From: Spinacia oleracea
Lineage: Eukaryota > Streptophyta > Magnoliopsida > Caryophyllales > Amaranthaceae
Length of the DNA: 64,000 nt
Assembly: GCF_020520425.1 (NCBI RefSeq)
Contig: NC_079491.1
Coordinates: forward strand, 6,931,143-6,995,142
Reading direction: 5' to 3'
In this document: piece after piece, positions 48,561 to 61,352 of the stretch
Layout: every line of letters starts with the position of its first letter
Position numbering within the stretch: the first letter of the stretch is position 1
Translations under genes and position numbers: made by a program
The notes under the pieces: generated by a model
Seen by the model: only the letters and a program-made list of their open reading frames with translations
Told to the model about the DNA's origin: nothing
Databases searched by the model: none

Positions 48561-51105
48561 ATTCATTTGGGGTTTTCTTATTTTACAAAAAAAAAAAATT
48601 AAAAAAATAATAATAATAATAATTACCAAATTATGTTAATTTTTCCCCTCAATTTAGAAAATTCCTACATAATCTTCAAGATTAACGAAATATGCATATC
48701 GGATAGTATTTTTGTAAATATGTTGAAAATAATATACAACCTAATATATATAATTGCTATTTTAAAATAAATAAAAATAAAATAATTGTATTATAAAAGA
48801 GATTATATTTTCATTTAATATTCAGACTGTATAATTTGACAATTTAGTTAAGAAAATGTCACCTGATATATTTTACTCGTTAATCTCGAAGATTAAATGA
48901 ACAACCCTCCTCAAATTAATACGAAGTACTACCAAGTACCAACAAAATAAGCTCTTTTATTTTATTTTTTATTAGGCAACAAAATAAGCCCTTGTATTTG
49001 ATGTACAGAGTATTAGATTATTCACCACTCGAATCCCAAAAAACAAAGAAAAAAAATTGAAGACAAGTGTATGGTTTGTCTCAATACTTTATCTTTAATA
49101 GTATGTGTCTCAATACCCCTATTAATTTGTTAAGTACCGATCCAACACTTTTTAATATGATAATTAATTTTTGGGTCCGAGTTATTTCCCGAGTTATTAC
49201 ATGTATTACGGTTATGACTTTATATGAAAGTTGTGAGCGAATACTTCTTTGATTAAATTTTCTTATGTATATATAATCTCGTTCGAAAAGATAAAATGTA
49301 AGTTTAAACTTGAGGTCGTGGATTTGATTCCTACGCTAACCATATTTCAATTTTTAATATGAAGTACATTCCTTCCTCCTAGCCGAGTTTTTTCATAGTC
49401 TTAATAATTTATTGTGCAATCATTTTTAGTTACTCTTTTTTATGTTTTTACTAGACATTTTGTTTGATCATGTTAGTTACCCCTTTATTGCCTTTAATGA
49501 GAAATGTGAGTAATGACTGAGCTAAGCTCCTTACTTTTTACTTTGTTAAGAGTAGAATAATTAAATTAGAAGATAATACAAAAAAGACAGTCTTTAAAAG
49601 ACGAAGGAGAGTAGAGGAAGTCTAAAACAATACAGAGCAATAGAGTTGGTTTATTTTGGACGCAAACGACTTGTGTTGGTACATTTGTTGTTATTGGTAC
49701 TTCCAGATACACAACTAATCACTACTAATAAGACTTTTGTTTTATTGGTACTAATAAAATATAATTTGTGCTAATAAAGCTTGTTAGCCTCTAATATGGA
49801 TTTAGCCAACTCTAGGGGAGTAGTATGGAAGGGTTGTCAAAAACTGATCAACCTGATCCAACCGACATCCGACAAAAATCGATGTGACCCAGGAAAAAAA
49901 AATCACACTTTAAATCCGCATTATCACAATGACCCCGCTTAAAACATTATCCAATTATAATCTAACTGACTATACCCGATCTATAATCGACCGATAACCC
50001 GATTTGATAGCTCCCTTAATCAAAACTCAAAAGAGAACATGGAGTAACTTCCTAGTTCCTAAATGATTTAAAGCGGATCTAGGTTCGCTTGTCTTTTGAC
50101 CCTTTGGCTCAATTTAATCACTTTTTGTCATTATCTTCTAGCATGCTAGAAAGAGGCCAAGAAATTCATGGTTAACAAAACCCAAGATATACGAACTACG
50201 ATCTGATCAAACCGTACAGGACCATTTAACAAAATTTAATTTGCGCAAATATTGATCTGATCTAGATTTTAAAGTGTTTTTGTTAATCACATGTCTATCA
50301 CTATGCTTTTGTACTACTCATGAGAATTTACTTTAATGTTTCGTTTGTAACTTTCTCATATTCTTGCTTTCTCTTTTTAATTCCAAGGTTTCAAACTCTA
50401 ACCACATTTGGGTCAAGAAACTTTATGAAATTTAATTAATTAATTATGTTTAGTAGTAGTTCACATCATTATCATGTTCACTTGTTCATGGATAAAGAAG
50501 GCTGCATATTTAAATATAATTTTTCCAGGTAGGTAAGATAAATGGTCTTATGCGAATCCCTTCGCAGGTTTCCTAACACCAGTTAACGGACTATATATAC
50601 ATTTTAGAAGTGGGGAGGAGTAAAGGATTGATCATCTACCCCAATGTGTTCATCGTGGGATTAACTTACCTCCAAGCTTGAGATTGCATTGGAATTCCTA
50701 GAGCCGGGAGAGAGTGCGTTTAGTGGAGTATTTATGGAAACTGATTTTGACACATCACCTTATGAATAGAGCACAAAAAACTGTTCTCGGAATGAGTGTG
50801 CAAAATCAATATTTTGGTATACCAAAATTCCTTAGACGTATTACCACGTCCTCAAATATTACCCCACCCCCCTTTAACTTAATTTGCTCATTCTGATGAT
50901 CCCTTTTCTACTAGGTAAAACTTTTGTTCTTAAGACAACAAAGCTCGTAATGAAAGTTGTTCTTCAGACAACCCTCTTAGTCATTATTGCTCAAGATCTT
51001 ATCTACGAACAAATTATATACCATACAATTATGTATCAATTTATATTGATGCTTTATTACATTTATATTATGAGATTTTTCAAAAACTTACATGCTGGAA
51101 TCATA
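48561..51105. other. Intergenic, no gene seen
   Basis: AT-rich DNA. At about 49300-49345 is a weak box-B-like word (GGTCGTGGATTTGATTCC) that could be the worn end of a tRNA-derived SINE, but no box A or tail supports it. The open frames are short and unrecognised. Confidence 0.5.
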
Positions 51106-51334
51106 CTTCCTCCGTTCTTATTTACATGACACAATTGGGTTTATGACTCTATTCACACAAGCTCCTTTGATTTCACTTTGTGATTTATATTTAAGAAAAA
51201 ACATAGTCGTGTGGGGTTTGTTAGATTCGTCTCAATAAATATTTTTTAAATAACTTTTTATAATTTTTTCTTATCAATAATTATATTGACAAACGCGCCT
51301 AAATAATTGTGCCATCTAAAAAGAACAGATGAAG
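51106..51334. mobile_element. Stowaway-like MITE (229 bp)
   Basis: Inverted ends CTTCCTCCGTTCTTATTTAC and a right end reading AAGAACAGATGAAG, flanked by TA. Inner arms ACACAATT and AATTGTGC also pair. Confidence 0.75.
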
Positions 51335-52007
51335 TATATCTTTTCGCTGCATATTTACATTCCAAGAACAACAACATAACAAGAGTGGTGGGTATTAAAA
51401 AGCACTATTTTATACAAGTACGGAGTATATATGATATGCCCTCGTGTGAGGTGTGACAACAAATCTCAACAACCTAAGTTTGTCTTCGGATCCAACCAAT
51501 TTAAGCTAGACAACAAAATTGAATCAAAGCAAATTACATTTGAACGGAGTAATAATTAATATTGTATTACTAACTAAGGCATGCTATTTTGGTACTCCCT
51601 TTTTGACTTAATGAAGCTCTCATTCACACTCTGGTGACGTTTCTTTTAATTTGCTATTCAAATTGGACTACGTACATGACCCACCTTTCTTACAATCTAG
51701 CAACAATCTAGCCTTCGAAATAACTCGAGTTTACATTGGTAGACATATATAGATCGAGTCGATCTTACATTGTATCTGAAACAAAAAAAAATAAAAAAAT
51801 CCTAATATTTCATTTTAAAAACCACATCCTTAATTTGATCATATATAATATTCGATCTTGAAGTACATCAGAGTAAAGGTCACAATTAATAGCTATATCG
51901 TAGATCAAATCAACGGATTTAGAGAGTTTATAGAAGTTAAAAGTATTACTTAATCCCGTACTATGATACTCATAACATACGTACACACCCTTTTAATTGA
52001 GCTAAGC
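51335..52007. other. Downstream flank of the Dof gene
   Basis: AT-rich sequence that should include the 3' UTR of the minus-strand Dof gene. No other gene was seen. Confidence 0.5.
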
Positions 52008-52245
52008 TTAGACTAATGAATTGGTGGTAGGTGATTGAAACCCACCCATCAAGCCCGTCCACGAGCCAAGAGTCGCGCCACCTCCGTTCATATGGTAACC
52101 ATACGGCGAGTCCTTGCCGCCACCATTATGATCGGAAGAAGTATTAGTTGTAGTAGTAGTAGTTGTTGTTGTACCACCACCACAACCTTGGTCTTGCCAT
52201 TCAAGTGACAAAAGCTTAGGGTTAGGCTTCACATCATCCATTCCA

Positions 52246-52276
<31 letters not shown>

Positions 52277-54665
52277 TATGATTGTTCCCATCATATGGGA
52301 GCAACATTCTTTGATCCATGAAGCTAATCCCTAAACTCCCATCATGATGATGAATATCATTAGTAGTATTAAACACCCCAAAAGGTGAATTAAAATTACC
52401 ATTATAACCTCCTATTCCACCCATAATACCAAATTGTTCACTCCCATTAGTAGTACTATTATTATTATTACTATTACTCCCCATAAAATCATGCCCTCTA
52501 TTTCCTCCTCCTCCTCCTCCTCCTCCTCCAACCAAACCCTCATACTTACACTCCATAAAGTCAATAGGCCTAATCAAACCACCACCACTCTCCATGAAAC
52601 CACCACCACCACCACCGGCAAGGCTCATTTGCGCGTTGATCAAATGAGCAAGGTGAGGCGGGAATTGCACCTCGCCGTGAGGGAAAGAGAGGTGGTGGAG
52701 GTGATCAATAGCATTATTATGACTCAAATTTGATCCAATTAATCCACCACCACCACCACCACCACCTTGGACTACTAGATTCAAGGGTGATTGTTGTTGT
52801 TGATCATCATTAGACTTTTTAGAGGTGGATTTCTTGTTATTCTTTCTACACCCACCACCAACAGGGATGTTCCTAAGGGTTCCTCCCTTAGTCCAATACC
52901 TCCTACAAGTCTTGCAAAAGTACCTAGGTTGAGATAAGCTGTAGTTGTTGTAGTAGCAAAACTTGGTGTGAGTTGAGTCACACCTAGGGCATTTTAGGTG
53001 TTGGTCATGTGGTGGTCTTAGCCTCCTCTCCATTAATGGCGGCCCCGCCCGCGACGAGCATGCGGCCGCTAGCATACAGTCTGTTGGTGTTCCTCCTGAG
53101 GGTGGCGAAGATGAGTCTAGCCCTGTTGATAATTCCTCCGACATTGTGCCTCCCTGATACATACATTCATGTACCAATTTTTCATGTCAAAAAACTAAAA
53201 TATATGTTGGATATTGTGAAACTCCGTGAACTGGAGTGTTTTCATTCATCAAATATATATAATGTGTAATAATAACATCAGGCTTATTAGAAGAAAAAAA
53301 AACGCGATTAGAAGTATATTGTACATGGATATACTAAGGGATTTTATCTCTATCATAAAATTTATTAAGCATATAATTAGAACTCTTTATAAGTTTATAC
53401 ACTCGTTAAAGTTCATTACATCCATCAAATCAACATAAACTTTTAAAAATAAAAAATAAAAAATAAAAAAATTATAATGATTTCATGAGGTAATGATGAG
53501 TTGTTAAATTAGATAACCCATTTTAGAATATCAAGAAAAAATACAAATAACGAGATAAATACGGAGTAATGAACATTAATAGATCGAGGACACTAAATGT
53601 ATATTCTTAATTGTATTATTTGTACATCATATTATATACAGAGTCTCAGACACCCATATTAGAATAAGTTGTATCATTATATTCATGAACATAATTGTTA
53701 AGATGAAATTCGAAACCCTCCTCCCCCATTTCTTCCTTCACCTAAAAGAGAACTTGATTTAGCAACATTGTACTCCCTCCGTTTCTTTTTGTTGTATCCG
53801 TTTCCATTTTAAGCGTTTCATATTGTTGTATCCATTTAGAATCTATTCTATTTTTGGACATACATTTTATCTTAAAATACCCTTACATTTCTATCTAATT
53901 ACCAAAATACCTAAAGATTCTACCTATATTCCCACTTAATTTTCCCCACCCATAATATTTAATTCTTTTCCCTTCCCCATATACCCACTCTCTCACCTCC
54001 TTTATCATCCATCATTATCACTCCTCTCTCTTACCTTATTTCTTTATTATTTTCTCACTCCTTTATTTATTACAATCTCTTACACCCAATCATTTCTCTT
54101 ACACTCAATCATTACACTTATACCCATACAAACCAATATTCCAATTTTCTTAAAAACCACACCAGATTCCAAATGGATACATCAAAAAGAAATGGAGGGA
54201 GTACATAGTAGTAATTTGTATTATCCTTCTCACTCATTCACACACAAAATGCAAGATATGATCTTATTACTTTTGTTTTTTTGGTAAGGTTTATATCAAA
54301 GCTTAATTATATACACCCAACATAATATTAATTAAGCTGAATTTAAGACACAAATTAAAACCTTTTTTTTTTATGGGAGAAGGCAAAACAAATTAGAAAT
54401 GGGAGAAGATGAATTCAAACTCGTGTCATACATAGTTAACCAGGCGTGTAGGCCAATACATATTTGGTATTTGAGAGGCATATGTAATTAAGTGAAAATG
54501 TAGGTGATTAATTAATGAAATAAAATATGATAATTGCCAAATAATATTGTAAAATCCTTGGAAGAATGTGTATGATTATAAGAAATTAAGAAATAAAATG
54601 GATAAGAAATGTACCTGAAGCCAGTCAGATGAATCCATGCAAACTTGCAAAGAAGAATGCGCCAT
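52008..54665 (-). CDS. DOF5.6: Dof zinc-finger transcription factor, DOF5.6/HCA2 type, 2 exons
   Basis: Plant transcription factor that binds AAAG sites; DOF5.6 (HCA2) promotes cambial activity in Arabidopsis. Exon 1 is 54665-54615 ([17 protein letters not shown]), with donor CAG|GTACAT. Exon 2 is 53153-52008, with acceptor TATCAG|GGAGGC. Together they encode 398 residues. The short first exon matches Arabidopsis DOF5.6 (LQVCMDSDWLQ), and so does the end ([13 protein letters not shown] and TNSLV). The Dof finger has four Cys in [16 protein letters not shown] and [13 protein letters not shown], followed by [12 protein letters not shown]. Long runs of Gly, His, Asn and Thr fill the C-terminal half. 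A frame extending past 53153 exists but has no ATG in a sensible place, so the two-exon model is preferred. The intron (53154-54614) holds a MITE. Confidence 0.95.
53773..54201. mobile_element. Stowaway-like MITE in the Dof gene intron (429 bp)
   Basis: Ends CTCCCTCCGTTTCTTTTTG and AAAAAGAAATGGAGGGAG, flanked by TA. The next inner words (TTGTATCC / GGATACA) also pair. The middle is C/T-rich. Confidence 0.82.
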
Positions 54666-54738
54666 CATCAAATGATTTAATTAATTATTATACCTCAAAT
54701 CTCTTTTTAGCTAGATAAACTGTTGAAGCTTGATTGCT

Positions 54739-54746
54739 TATATATA
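54739..54746 (-). promoter_or_regulatory. Probable TATA box of the Dof gene
   Basis: Read on the minus strand as CTACTATATATAAGC, 74 bases upstream of the ATG at 54665. Transcription would begin at about 54705-54715, leaving a short leader of about 45 bases. Position and sequence fit a plant TATA box. Confidence 0.65.
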
Positions 54747-54837
54747 GTAGTAAGATTAAGAAATGGTGGGAGGAGAGAAAGGGAGAAGAAGAGGAAGTAA
54801 GTGAAGGAAATGTGTGACACGACAGAGAGGAAGAAGG

Positions 54838-54881
54838 AGAAGAAGAAGAAGAAGAAGAAGAAGAAGAAGAAGAAGAAGAAG

Positions 54882-54911
<30 letters not shown>
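54838..54911. repeat. (GAA)n / (TTC)n microsatellite, about 25 units
   Basis: An uninterrupted trinucleotide run, flanked by further GAA-rich sequence. It lies about 90-170 bases upstream of the Dof gene's TATA box and so sits in the promoter; on the coding strand it is a pyrimidine TTC tract. The Ser- or Phe-run frames there are artefacts. Confidence 0.95.
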
Positions 54912-54912
<1 letters not shown>

Positions 54913-55014
54913 GAAGAAAGGTGGGAAGTATTGTGTGGGTTTGGTCGTCAATAAGAAGGAACATAAAGCTGAGGGTTTGGGTTCACATCATTACATTGGC
55001 CCACTTATATTATA

Positions 55015-55270
55015 CTACCTCCGTTTCTGAAAGTTCTTTACGCTTTGGAAAATGTGTCCAAAGTATAAAAACTTTGACCGTAAATTCTCACTGTTATATA
55101 CATCAAAATGTTACATGTAAAATTTTGTCAGATTGGTCTCGGTATGTATTTTCAGAATATTAAATTTTTTTTAATTTTTTCACATACGAAATTAAATATA
55201 TTAGTAGTTAAATATTGCATTGGAGTTCGTGCAAATAGTAACTGTAAATATCTTTTTGAAACGGAGGAAG
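55015..55270. mobile_element. Stowaway-like MITE (256 bp)
   Basis: Ends CTACCTCCGTTTCTGAAAG and TTTTTGAAACGGAGGAAG, flanked by TA. Confidence 0.75.
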
Positions 55271-56188
55271 TAACTATCTTATATTAGCTGCTACGGACCA
55301 CCGAGTATAATTTATTTATGTTATGTTATGTTAATTACCACTATTATTCTGATAATATTATCCTTCTCTCACCGGTTAATTACGTACATGTTTCCAATGT
55401 CCGTAGTAGGGGTTAACTGGATAGGTTTATGGTTTGTTTGTTTCAATTTTAATAATTTTAATCCATTCAGTTTAGTGGAAATAAGTTTTTTTAGATAATT
55501 TGATTTACACAACGAATAAATTTTGCAAAATGATAAAAGGTCGTAACTTGCGACAAAATAGTATTAGATTGTAATTAATTTAATTCCTAATTTACAAAAT
55601 AAAAGGATATATGTTTTCATGGATTACCTGATAGTAAAAATAATTTGATGAGTCACTCACGGCCTCGGTCTATATGGCATATGTCATTGCGGTACCATTA
55701 AAAGAGTAACACATAGGATTGTCGCAACTTATAACCTTTATCATCACTCGTAGTTTTATCCGGTAAAAATAAGTTCAGATAAATTTCAATCAATTCAGTC
55801 TTAACAAAGCCTGGAGTGATATTCATTAATTATATGAGATTGAATCTTATATAGTCTAACTCTCGTAGCTCAGTGTTCTCACCCCGCATAGCTAGGATCG
55901 TTGTGAATTGAAGAGTGTGTGACTGTGTGTTAGTACATACTTCGATCTGATGCTTCAAAAGGGTCGAAGCTGGATCGTACACAAAGCAATTCATAAAGTA
56001 TACATTTACATACACATATATGTACTGCATGCAATGTATTAATTATCCTAATTTACTTGTTTAACTTGCACATATGCATTCTAGAGCATATGATACACTT
56101 GTCTTTTATATAGGAGAATATACAACATACACTACTCACTTTGCAATAGTGTACTACGTACATATAAATAATTCAAACGAAAAAAATA
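55271..56188. other. Intergenic, no gene seen
   Basis: AT-rich; only short unrecognised frames. Confidence 0.5.
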
Positions 56189-56440
56189 CTTCATCCGTTT
56201 CGGAAATATCGCACCATTTGTTTTTTACACTATTCACACTACGATTTTGACCATTTTTTGTGATTTGAACGTAATGAAGTTTTAGCCATGTGATGTCATG
56301 TTAGATTCGTATCGATATATATTTTCCAAATATTATTTTTTATAATTTTTAATTGCACACGATTTGATATATTAAGAGTCAAACTAATGGCTAAATAAGT
56401 AAAAGTCAACAATGGTGCGATATTTCCGAAACGGAGGAAG
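56189..56440. mobile_element. Stowaway-like MITE (252 bp), long inverted ends
   Basis: Ends CTTCATCCGTTTCGGAAATA and TATTTCCGAAACGGAGGAAG, flanked by TA. Pairing continues inwards (TCGCACCATT / AATGGTGCGA), about 30 bp in all with few mismatches, which suggests a fairly young copy. Confidence 0.82.
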
Positions 56441-56579
56441 TATATACTATTGGGCATTGTTAAGATCGACGGTTACATAAACTAAACTAACAAGATGTGC
56501 ATTACTTGCTTTTACAAATTAACCAAAACTTCAAAATTAAAACAAAAACAACATGTCTTCTTGTTAGCCCTTAATTGTT

Positions 56580-56927
56580 TTTTTTTTTTTTTTTTGACAT
56601 AAGCTAACTAAAACGACATTACGGAAACGTACAAAAGCAAATTAAATCGCGGGAAGCCGCATTTGCCAGATCATGAGCTTGAGTCACTCGTTGTCGCTCC
56701 ACCTTTTGAACACTGCACCAAGAGAATTGCTTACCTACGTCCTTGATTTCGTCAATAGTCCATCTTATATGCAGTTCCTGAAAATCGCCATCCAAAAGCA
56801 GATGTACCAACTGTTGAGAATCAGTAAGAATAGTGACGTTCGCCCACTTCATACCAGCAAGGCAAGCCAAAGCCTCCGCTTGTAGGGCACTTTCCGTAGT
56901 TCCCGAAGAAGATCCTCCTATAACTCT
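56580..56927 (-). mobile_element. 5'-truncated LINE 3' end with RNase H domain
   Basis: On the minus strand this encodes about 100 residues of an RNase H domain of the plant LINE type (ESALQAEALACLAGMKWAN, ILTDSQQLVHLL, LANAASRD). It is followed by an A-run, seen as T at about 56578-56596. A 17-bp target duplication with one mismatch (GTTAGCCCTTAATTGTT / GTTAGCACTTAATTGTT) flanks it at 56563-56579 and 56928-56944. The insertion is therefore a 5'-truncated retrotransposed LINE of about 350 bp. The apparent start codon lies in the flanking target site, so this is not a host gene. Confidence 0.85.
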
Positions 56928-57127
56928 GTTAGCACTTAATTGTTGGAATGACATAATTTACAGATCTAGCGTGTAATCAAATTATCATATGGTATACGAG
57001 ATTACGAGGTAATTAGGGATATAAGTAATCAAATGAAGAATAATCGAGTGCCAAATTGATTGCCATCCCCGTTTTCAAAAGACCCCACTAGATAGCTTAG
57101 CCTAATTAGTCATTACCTAATGATATA

Positions 57128-57454
57128 CTCCCTCCGTCCCGGAATACTCGACCCGATTTGACCGGCACAGAGTTTAAGGGACTTGAATTGACTTATTTAA
57201 TTTAATAGGTAGTAGTTGATAGTGGGGTATTATTTTAATGTAGTTAGTGAGAGGTGGGTTAAGAGGTGGGGTTGGGGGAGAGTAGGGGTTGAATTTTTAA
57301 TTATTTTTTGTATGGAGTAGGGGTGGGTGGGTTAATAGGGGTGGAGTGAGAAATAATATAATATTGTTAGAATATTTTCATTTTTAGAAACAGGTCAAGT
57401 ATTAAGGGACGGCCCGATAAAGAAAACAAGTCAAGTATTCCGGGACGAAGGGAG
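57128..57454 (-). mobile_element. Stowaway-like MITE, inverted partner of 61353-61680
   Basis: A 327-bp element flanked by TA with ends CTCCCTCCGTCCCGGAATAC and ATTCCGGGACGAAGGGAG. Over its whole length it is the reverse complement of the MITE at 61353-61680, including the C-rich middle and the GACGGCCCGATAA word. Confidence 0.85.
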
Positions 57455-58223
57455 TATAGATATACAATTATGCAGTATGCTGTCCCAGATATCCGTAGTC
57501 CCTAGGGGACCTAAAACTACGGTGTGCTACGAAGCGTCGGCGGTGTGACAACTTTAAATCGGGCCCCATTTTGTTGTCCCTGTCCCAAATAATTCTGGTC
57601 TATCTAAAATCTCTTGGGCCCCCCCTTTCTTACATCACCTTGACTCTACTTCCTTATTATTTTGACGGCCCCTCTATTTTGAGGCTAAACCTCATATTCG
57701 AACTATTGTTAACAACTTAATATCATGTCACTAATGTCACACCACAACCCAATACTCCTCCTACGAGTCTTTAAAAGATTGTCTAATATATCATACGAAA
57801 TAAATAATATTTATATTTGTTTATTCCTATCTTATTTGGTTTATAATTTTCATGTATTTCTCCTCACAAACAATTATTTAATTTAATTAAAAGAAAATAT
57901 TTACTTACTACTTTGCTTTTGAGTATACAAAACGTGAACAAAAGCATTTGGGATAATCTTTTAGGGACAGAGGAAATATAAAGTAACCCAATTAAAACTC
58001 AAATGATACAACAAAAAACTTATTCTATGGCTAAATTGAGTAAGGATCCTCTGTTTGAAATTCGTGTCTCATTTTATGTCTTAACTCAAATAAATTAGAT
58101 TAATTTCAATGAATACAAAATAAATTATTCATGTTTTAACTCATGCACGTCATATGCTACCTTAAGAAAAAAGCCATTTGTAATGTTATGAATTTTTATT
58201 TTTTATTTTTAAGATGAGGTATA
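57455..58223. other. Intergenic, no gene seen
   Basis: AT-rich with one GC-richer patch (57480-57680); no recognisable gene. Confidence 0.45.
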
Positions 58224-58720
58224 CTTCCTCTGTTCCTTAATACTCGTCCCGATTTCCTTATAAAATTGTTCTTTGATACTCGTCTCAAATTCCTTATAAA
58301 GTTGTCCCTTAATACTCGTCATATTTCTATAAATGTCATATTTGTACTAATTTTACATAATTTTTCTCACTTATCTTGGACCCACGTATATTCATATTTC
58401 CTTTAAAAAACATTAAAAAAATTCAACCTACCTCTACCCCCATTTCTTTATTTGACACATTTTCCACTAACTATATTAAAAAAAAAAAAAAAAAAACCAC
58501 ACTATCAACTACTCCGTAACACCTAATAAATTAATAAGTGAGAGTGATGGATAGCTCAGTTGGTTAGAGCTTCTATCTCGTTTTCAGGTGATCCTGTGAT
58601 CGATTCTCATATCTGCCCTTGTGGCTCATTCGCACCAAAATAAATAAATTAATAAGTCAAATATATTACCTAAAACTATATATCGGTCAAACTGAAACGA
58701 GTATTAAGTGACCGAAAGAG
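58224..58720. mobile_element. Stowaway-like MITE carrying a SINE
   Basis: Ends CTTCCTCTGTTCCTTAATAC and GTATTAAGTGACCGAAAGAG, flanked by TA. The interior resembles the MITE at 61353-61680 (CTATCAACTACT, AATAAATTAATAAGT, CGGTCAAA) apart from a 103-bp SINE insertion and its target duplication. Confidence 0.75.
58540..58642 (+). mobile_element. tRNA-derived SINE (103 bp) nested in a MITE
   Basis: The head reads GGATAGCTCAGTTGGTTAGA (box A) and, about 30 bases on, GTGATCGATTCTC (box B), as in tRNA genes, but it cannot close a proper cloverleaf. A short body (CTTGTGGCTCATTCGCACC) and A-rich tail follow. A perfect 15-bp duplication, AATAAATTAATAAGT, flanks it at 58525-58539 and 58643-58657. It is therefore a retroposed SINE, not a tRNA gene. 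Confidence 0.82.
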
Positions 58721-58952
58721 TAGTATCTATCGAGAATTTGAAAATAATTTTTCATAAATATCAATCATAAAATTTATTTTCGACGAGAAATTATTCACTA
58801 CTCATTGATATTTGATATTTGATATTTTATATCACCTTAACCAGCAACTACTACGGAGTAGAGTATCATCAATACCGCAATACCCAACTACGTCAACAAA
58901 AAGATTAGCAGAGAGCCGTATATTAATTACGATAAATATGAATTACTTGCTA

Positions 58953-59308
58953 CTCCCTCCGTCTCTTTTTGTTCTTTACGTTTTTCTTTTTTGGGTATTT
59001 CAAAATGTTCTTTACATTTCCTTTTATATTATCACATAAATGACTTAGTATTCTATCAAAATTTGTGTCCAATTATCATTTTAACCAATTAAATTCATTG
59101 GGTCATTAAATCTCTCACACTTTTCTATTGAGACATTACAATTTTCTCGTTTCCCAATATCAGAATTTTGATAAAAATGAAAACATTATAAATAAACATA
59201 ATTTATCTTGTTTAAATAAATAAAATTGAAGAATCTCGATACAAATTAATTAATTGTTAAAACGTGTAAAAAATATCAAACGTAAAGAAAAAAAAGAGAC
59301 GGAGGGAG
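58953..59308. mobile_element. Stowaway-like MITE (356 bp), uninterrupted relative of the split MITE
   Basis: Ends CTCCCTCCGTCTCTTTTTG and AAAAGAGACGGAGGGAG, flanked by TA. It matches 20365-20393 plus 24371-24695 throughout, and so shows what that site looked like before the MULE-like insertion. Confidence 0.87.
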
Positions 59309-61352
59309 TAGATTAAAAAAAAAAACAGCTACTTCCAAAATAAGGTTCCAAAATAGTACGAGTACACAATGCAAATATGGTCGTTGTCTGGCGTGACGGA
59401 AGCAAACGCATCCAAGAAGGGAGAGAATTTTATTCTGATGGGCTCCTCCTCGTTCTTCGATAAAGAAAGCTAGCCCCAAACGACCGACCCAGGAGGACAG
59501 GACAGGCGGGCCCAATCTTTGTGGGACCCTTTTAGTCGCCTCTTACAAGCAAAGGATATATTCTCTCTTGAATCACGTGCCTACCCACTTCACCCAAGAA
59601 TTCTTATATTAACACGTGATAGGTTCAGCTATTAATATCAAATTATGAAAATATGAAATCACCCCCTTATCAGAATTCAAATTAGGCAAAAGATGACCGG
59701 TAATTTTTGCCGAAGATCGTCTTATCGAAAAGATCAATTTGATTGCTTGAGTAATTTCGTTCTATTTTTTAACTAATTATTTATATTACTTAACTAATTG
59801 TTTTTATTTTTTAACTAATTGGTTTTAGTACTTAAGTAATTAGTTTTGTTGCTTAACTAATTGGTTTTATTGCTTAACTTATGACACCAACGTGGTTTTT
59901 TATGTAAGACCGTAAAAAATTGTAAAAGACGACGATGGCAAGGTAATAATCATAAGTTCATAGGCTCATAGCATTATCATTTATCAATAGAAAATACTTC
60001 TTGCTTTGGAAAAAGTATTAATCTGAAATAGAGCTGACAAAATCTGACACGAAATGATAACATACACTGTACACAAACATAATTTGACACGTTAGGTTCA
60101 CCAGCTCCAAGTATTAGGGACACTGTGGTTATAATAGGAACAACTTTATTAGACTGAGACGTTGACATGTAAATCAACTCAGTTACGCCCGTACGTACAC
60201 AGGTTATGCTCTTAAGAATAAGAGGGAGAGAAGGATATATAACCCGGTTCATACAAACTGATTTGATAATAAAGAGAAATTTGACCTGCCCTTATCAACC
60301 AGTGGCGGTTTTTAATTATGCCCTGTGTGGGCCCTCATCCTAGACGTAAAATTTCAAAGTGTATTTTTAATTCCGACCCCCTAAAAATTTGAATAAATTA
60401 TATATTTCATACTATATTGCTTAATTTTACTATTAACTTTCTTATAAAAGTGTTCAAGATCTGTTACTGCTATCAACTACAATTGCTACGCCAAATACTA
60501 CCGTTTATACTAGGCGCATATACTCGTATTTTATATAGGGAGTAGTTGGCAGTTTTGTTTTTTCTCATTAAGAAATGAAGTAAAGGAACACTAGTACTGT
60601 AGTACGTAATAACGTGATTTAATTAGATCGATCGACAAAAAGGCAACGGCACATTAAATTAGACCAACTGATTATAAAAGGCCAGTCAGATTATCGTTTT
60701 TGGTTATGATCAATATTCTTCTTTTATTTTTTTAATTAAAGCACACATTTTGAGATGGGAATAACTTAATTATGATAAAATAATTAGAAAAATCATTATC
60801 ACTAACAAGATTCCAAAACAACTTGAAAACGAATACACATCAATCATTAATCTAGCGTAACAAAGGTTAATGTAGGCCTGCTGTAAATAAGATTAGAAGG
60901 TTGGGTTCATTAATTACTTCAATTCATTATTAGATGATCCCATGTTCAAAGTTCTATCCTCTCCATTACGTAGTTTGTAAAAAGTGCTACGGGGATTAGT
61001 TAGCTACTCCGTAATATGTGTGGACTAAGGTTTCGTTCAGTATTATTTTTTGTTTTCAATTTTCCGTTTTCCAGAAAACTATAAACAAATGAAACTTAAT
61101 CTACAATTCTACAAAAACTAGTTTCAAGTTTTTTCTTGTTAGTTGTAAAAATTAACATGATTATCATTCCGTATAAAAATTAAGATGATAAATTTTGAGT
61201 TCGTAATTCAACATATATCATGCAGAGCGACTATGATGTTAAAAATCATAAAACCAACAACTAAAAATTGACAATGATACCGAACGGGACATAAAGTGTT
61301 TCAGTGATACATATACATACGTATTACTCCGTATAATTTTGTTTGGGATATA
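59309..61352. other. Intergenic, no gene seen
   Basis: No convincing frame. A GC-richer patch at 59380-59540 has a 79-codon minus frame without recognisable motifs. A minisatellite is at 59743-59882. Confidence 0.45.
59743..59882. repeat. Minisatellite, about 22-26 bp unit, five to six copies
   Basis: Imperfect tandem repeats built on TGCTTAACTAATTGGTTTTA, with units of varying length. Confidence 0.8.

Noticed and set aside
52434-52733. Plus-strand Ser/Thr-rich frame
   Set aside because: It is the shadow of the repeat-rich C-terminal half of the Dof protein.
54688-54964. Ser- and Phe-run frames
   Set aside because: Translations of the (TTC)n microsatellite in the Dof promoter.
58550-58620. 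A second tRNA gene
   Set aside because: Boxes A and B are present but the stems do not close; target duplications show it is a SINE.
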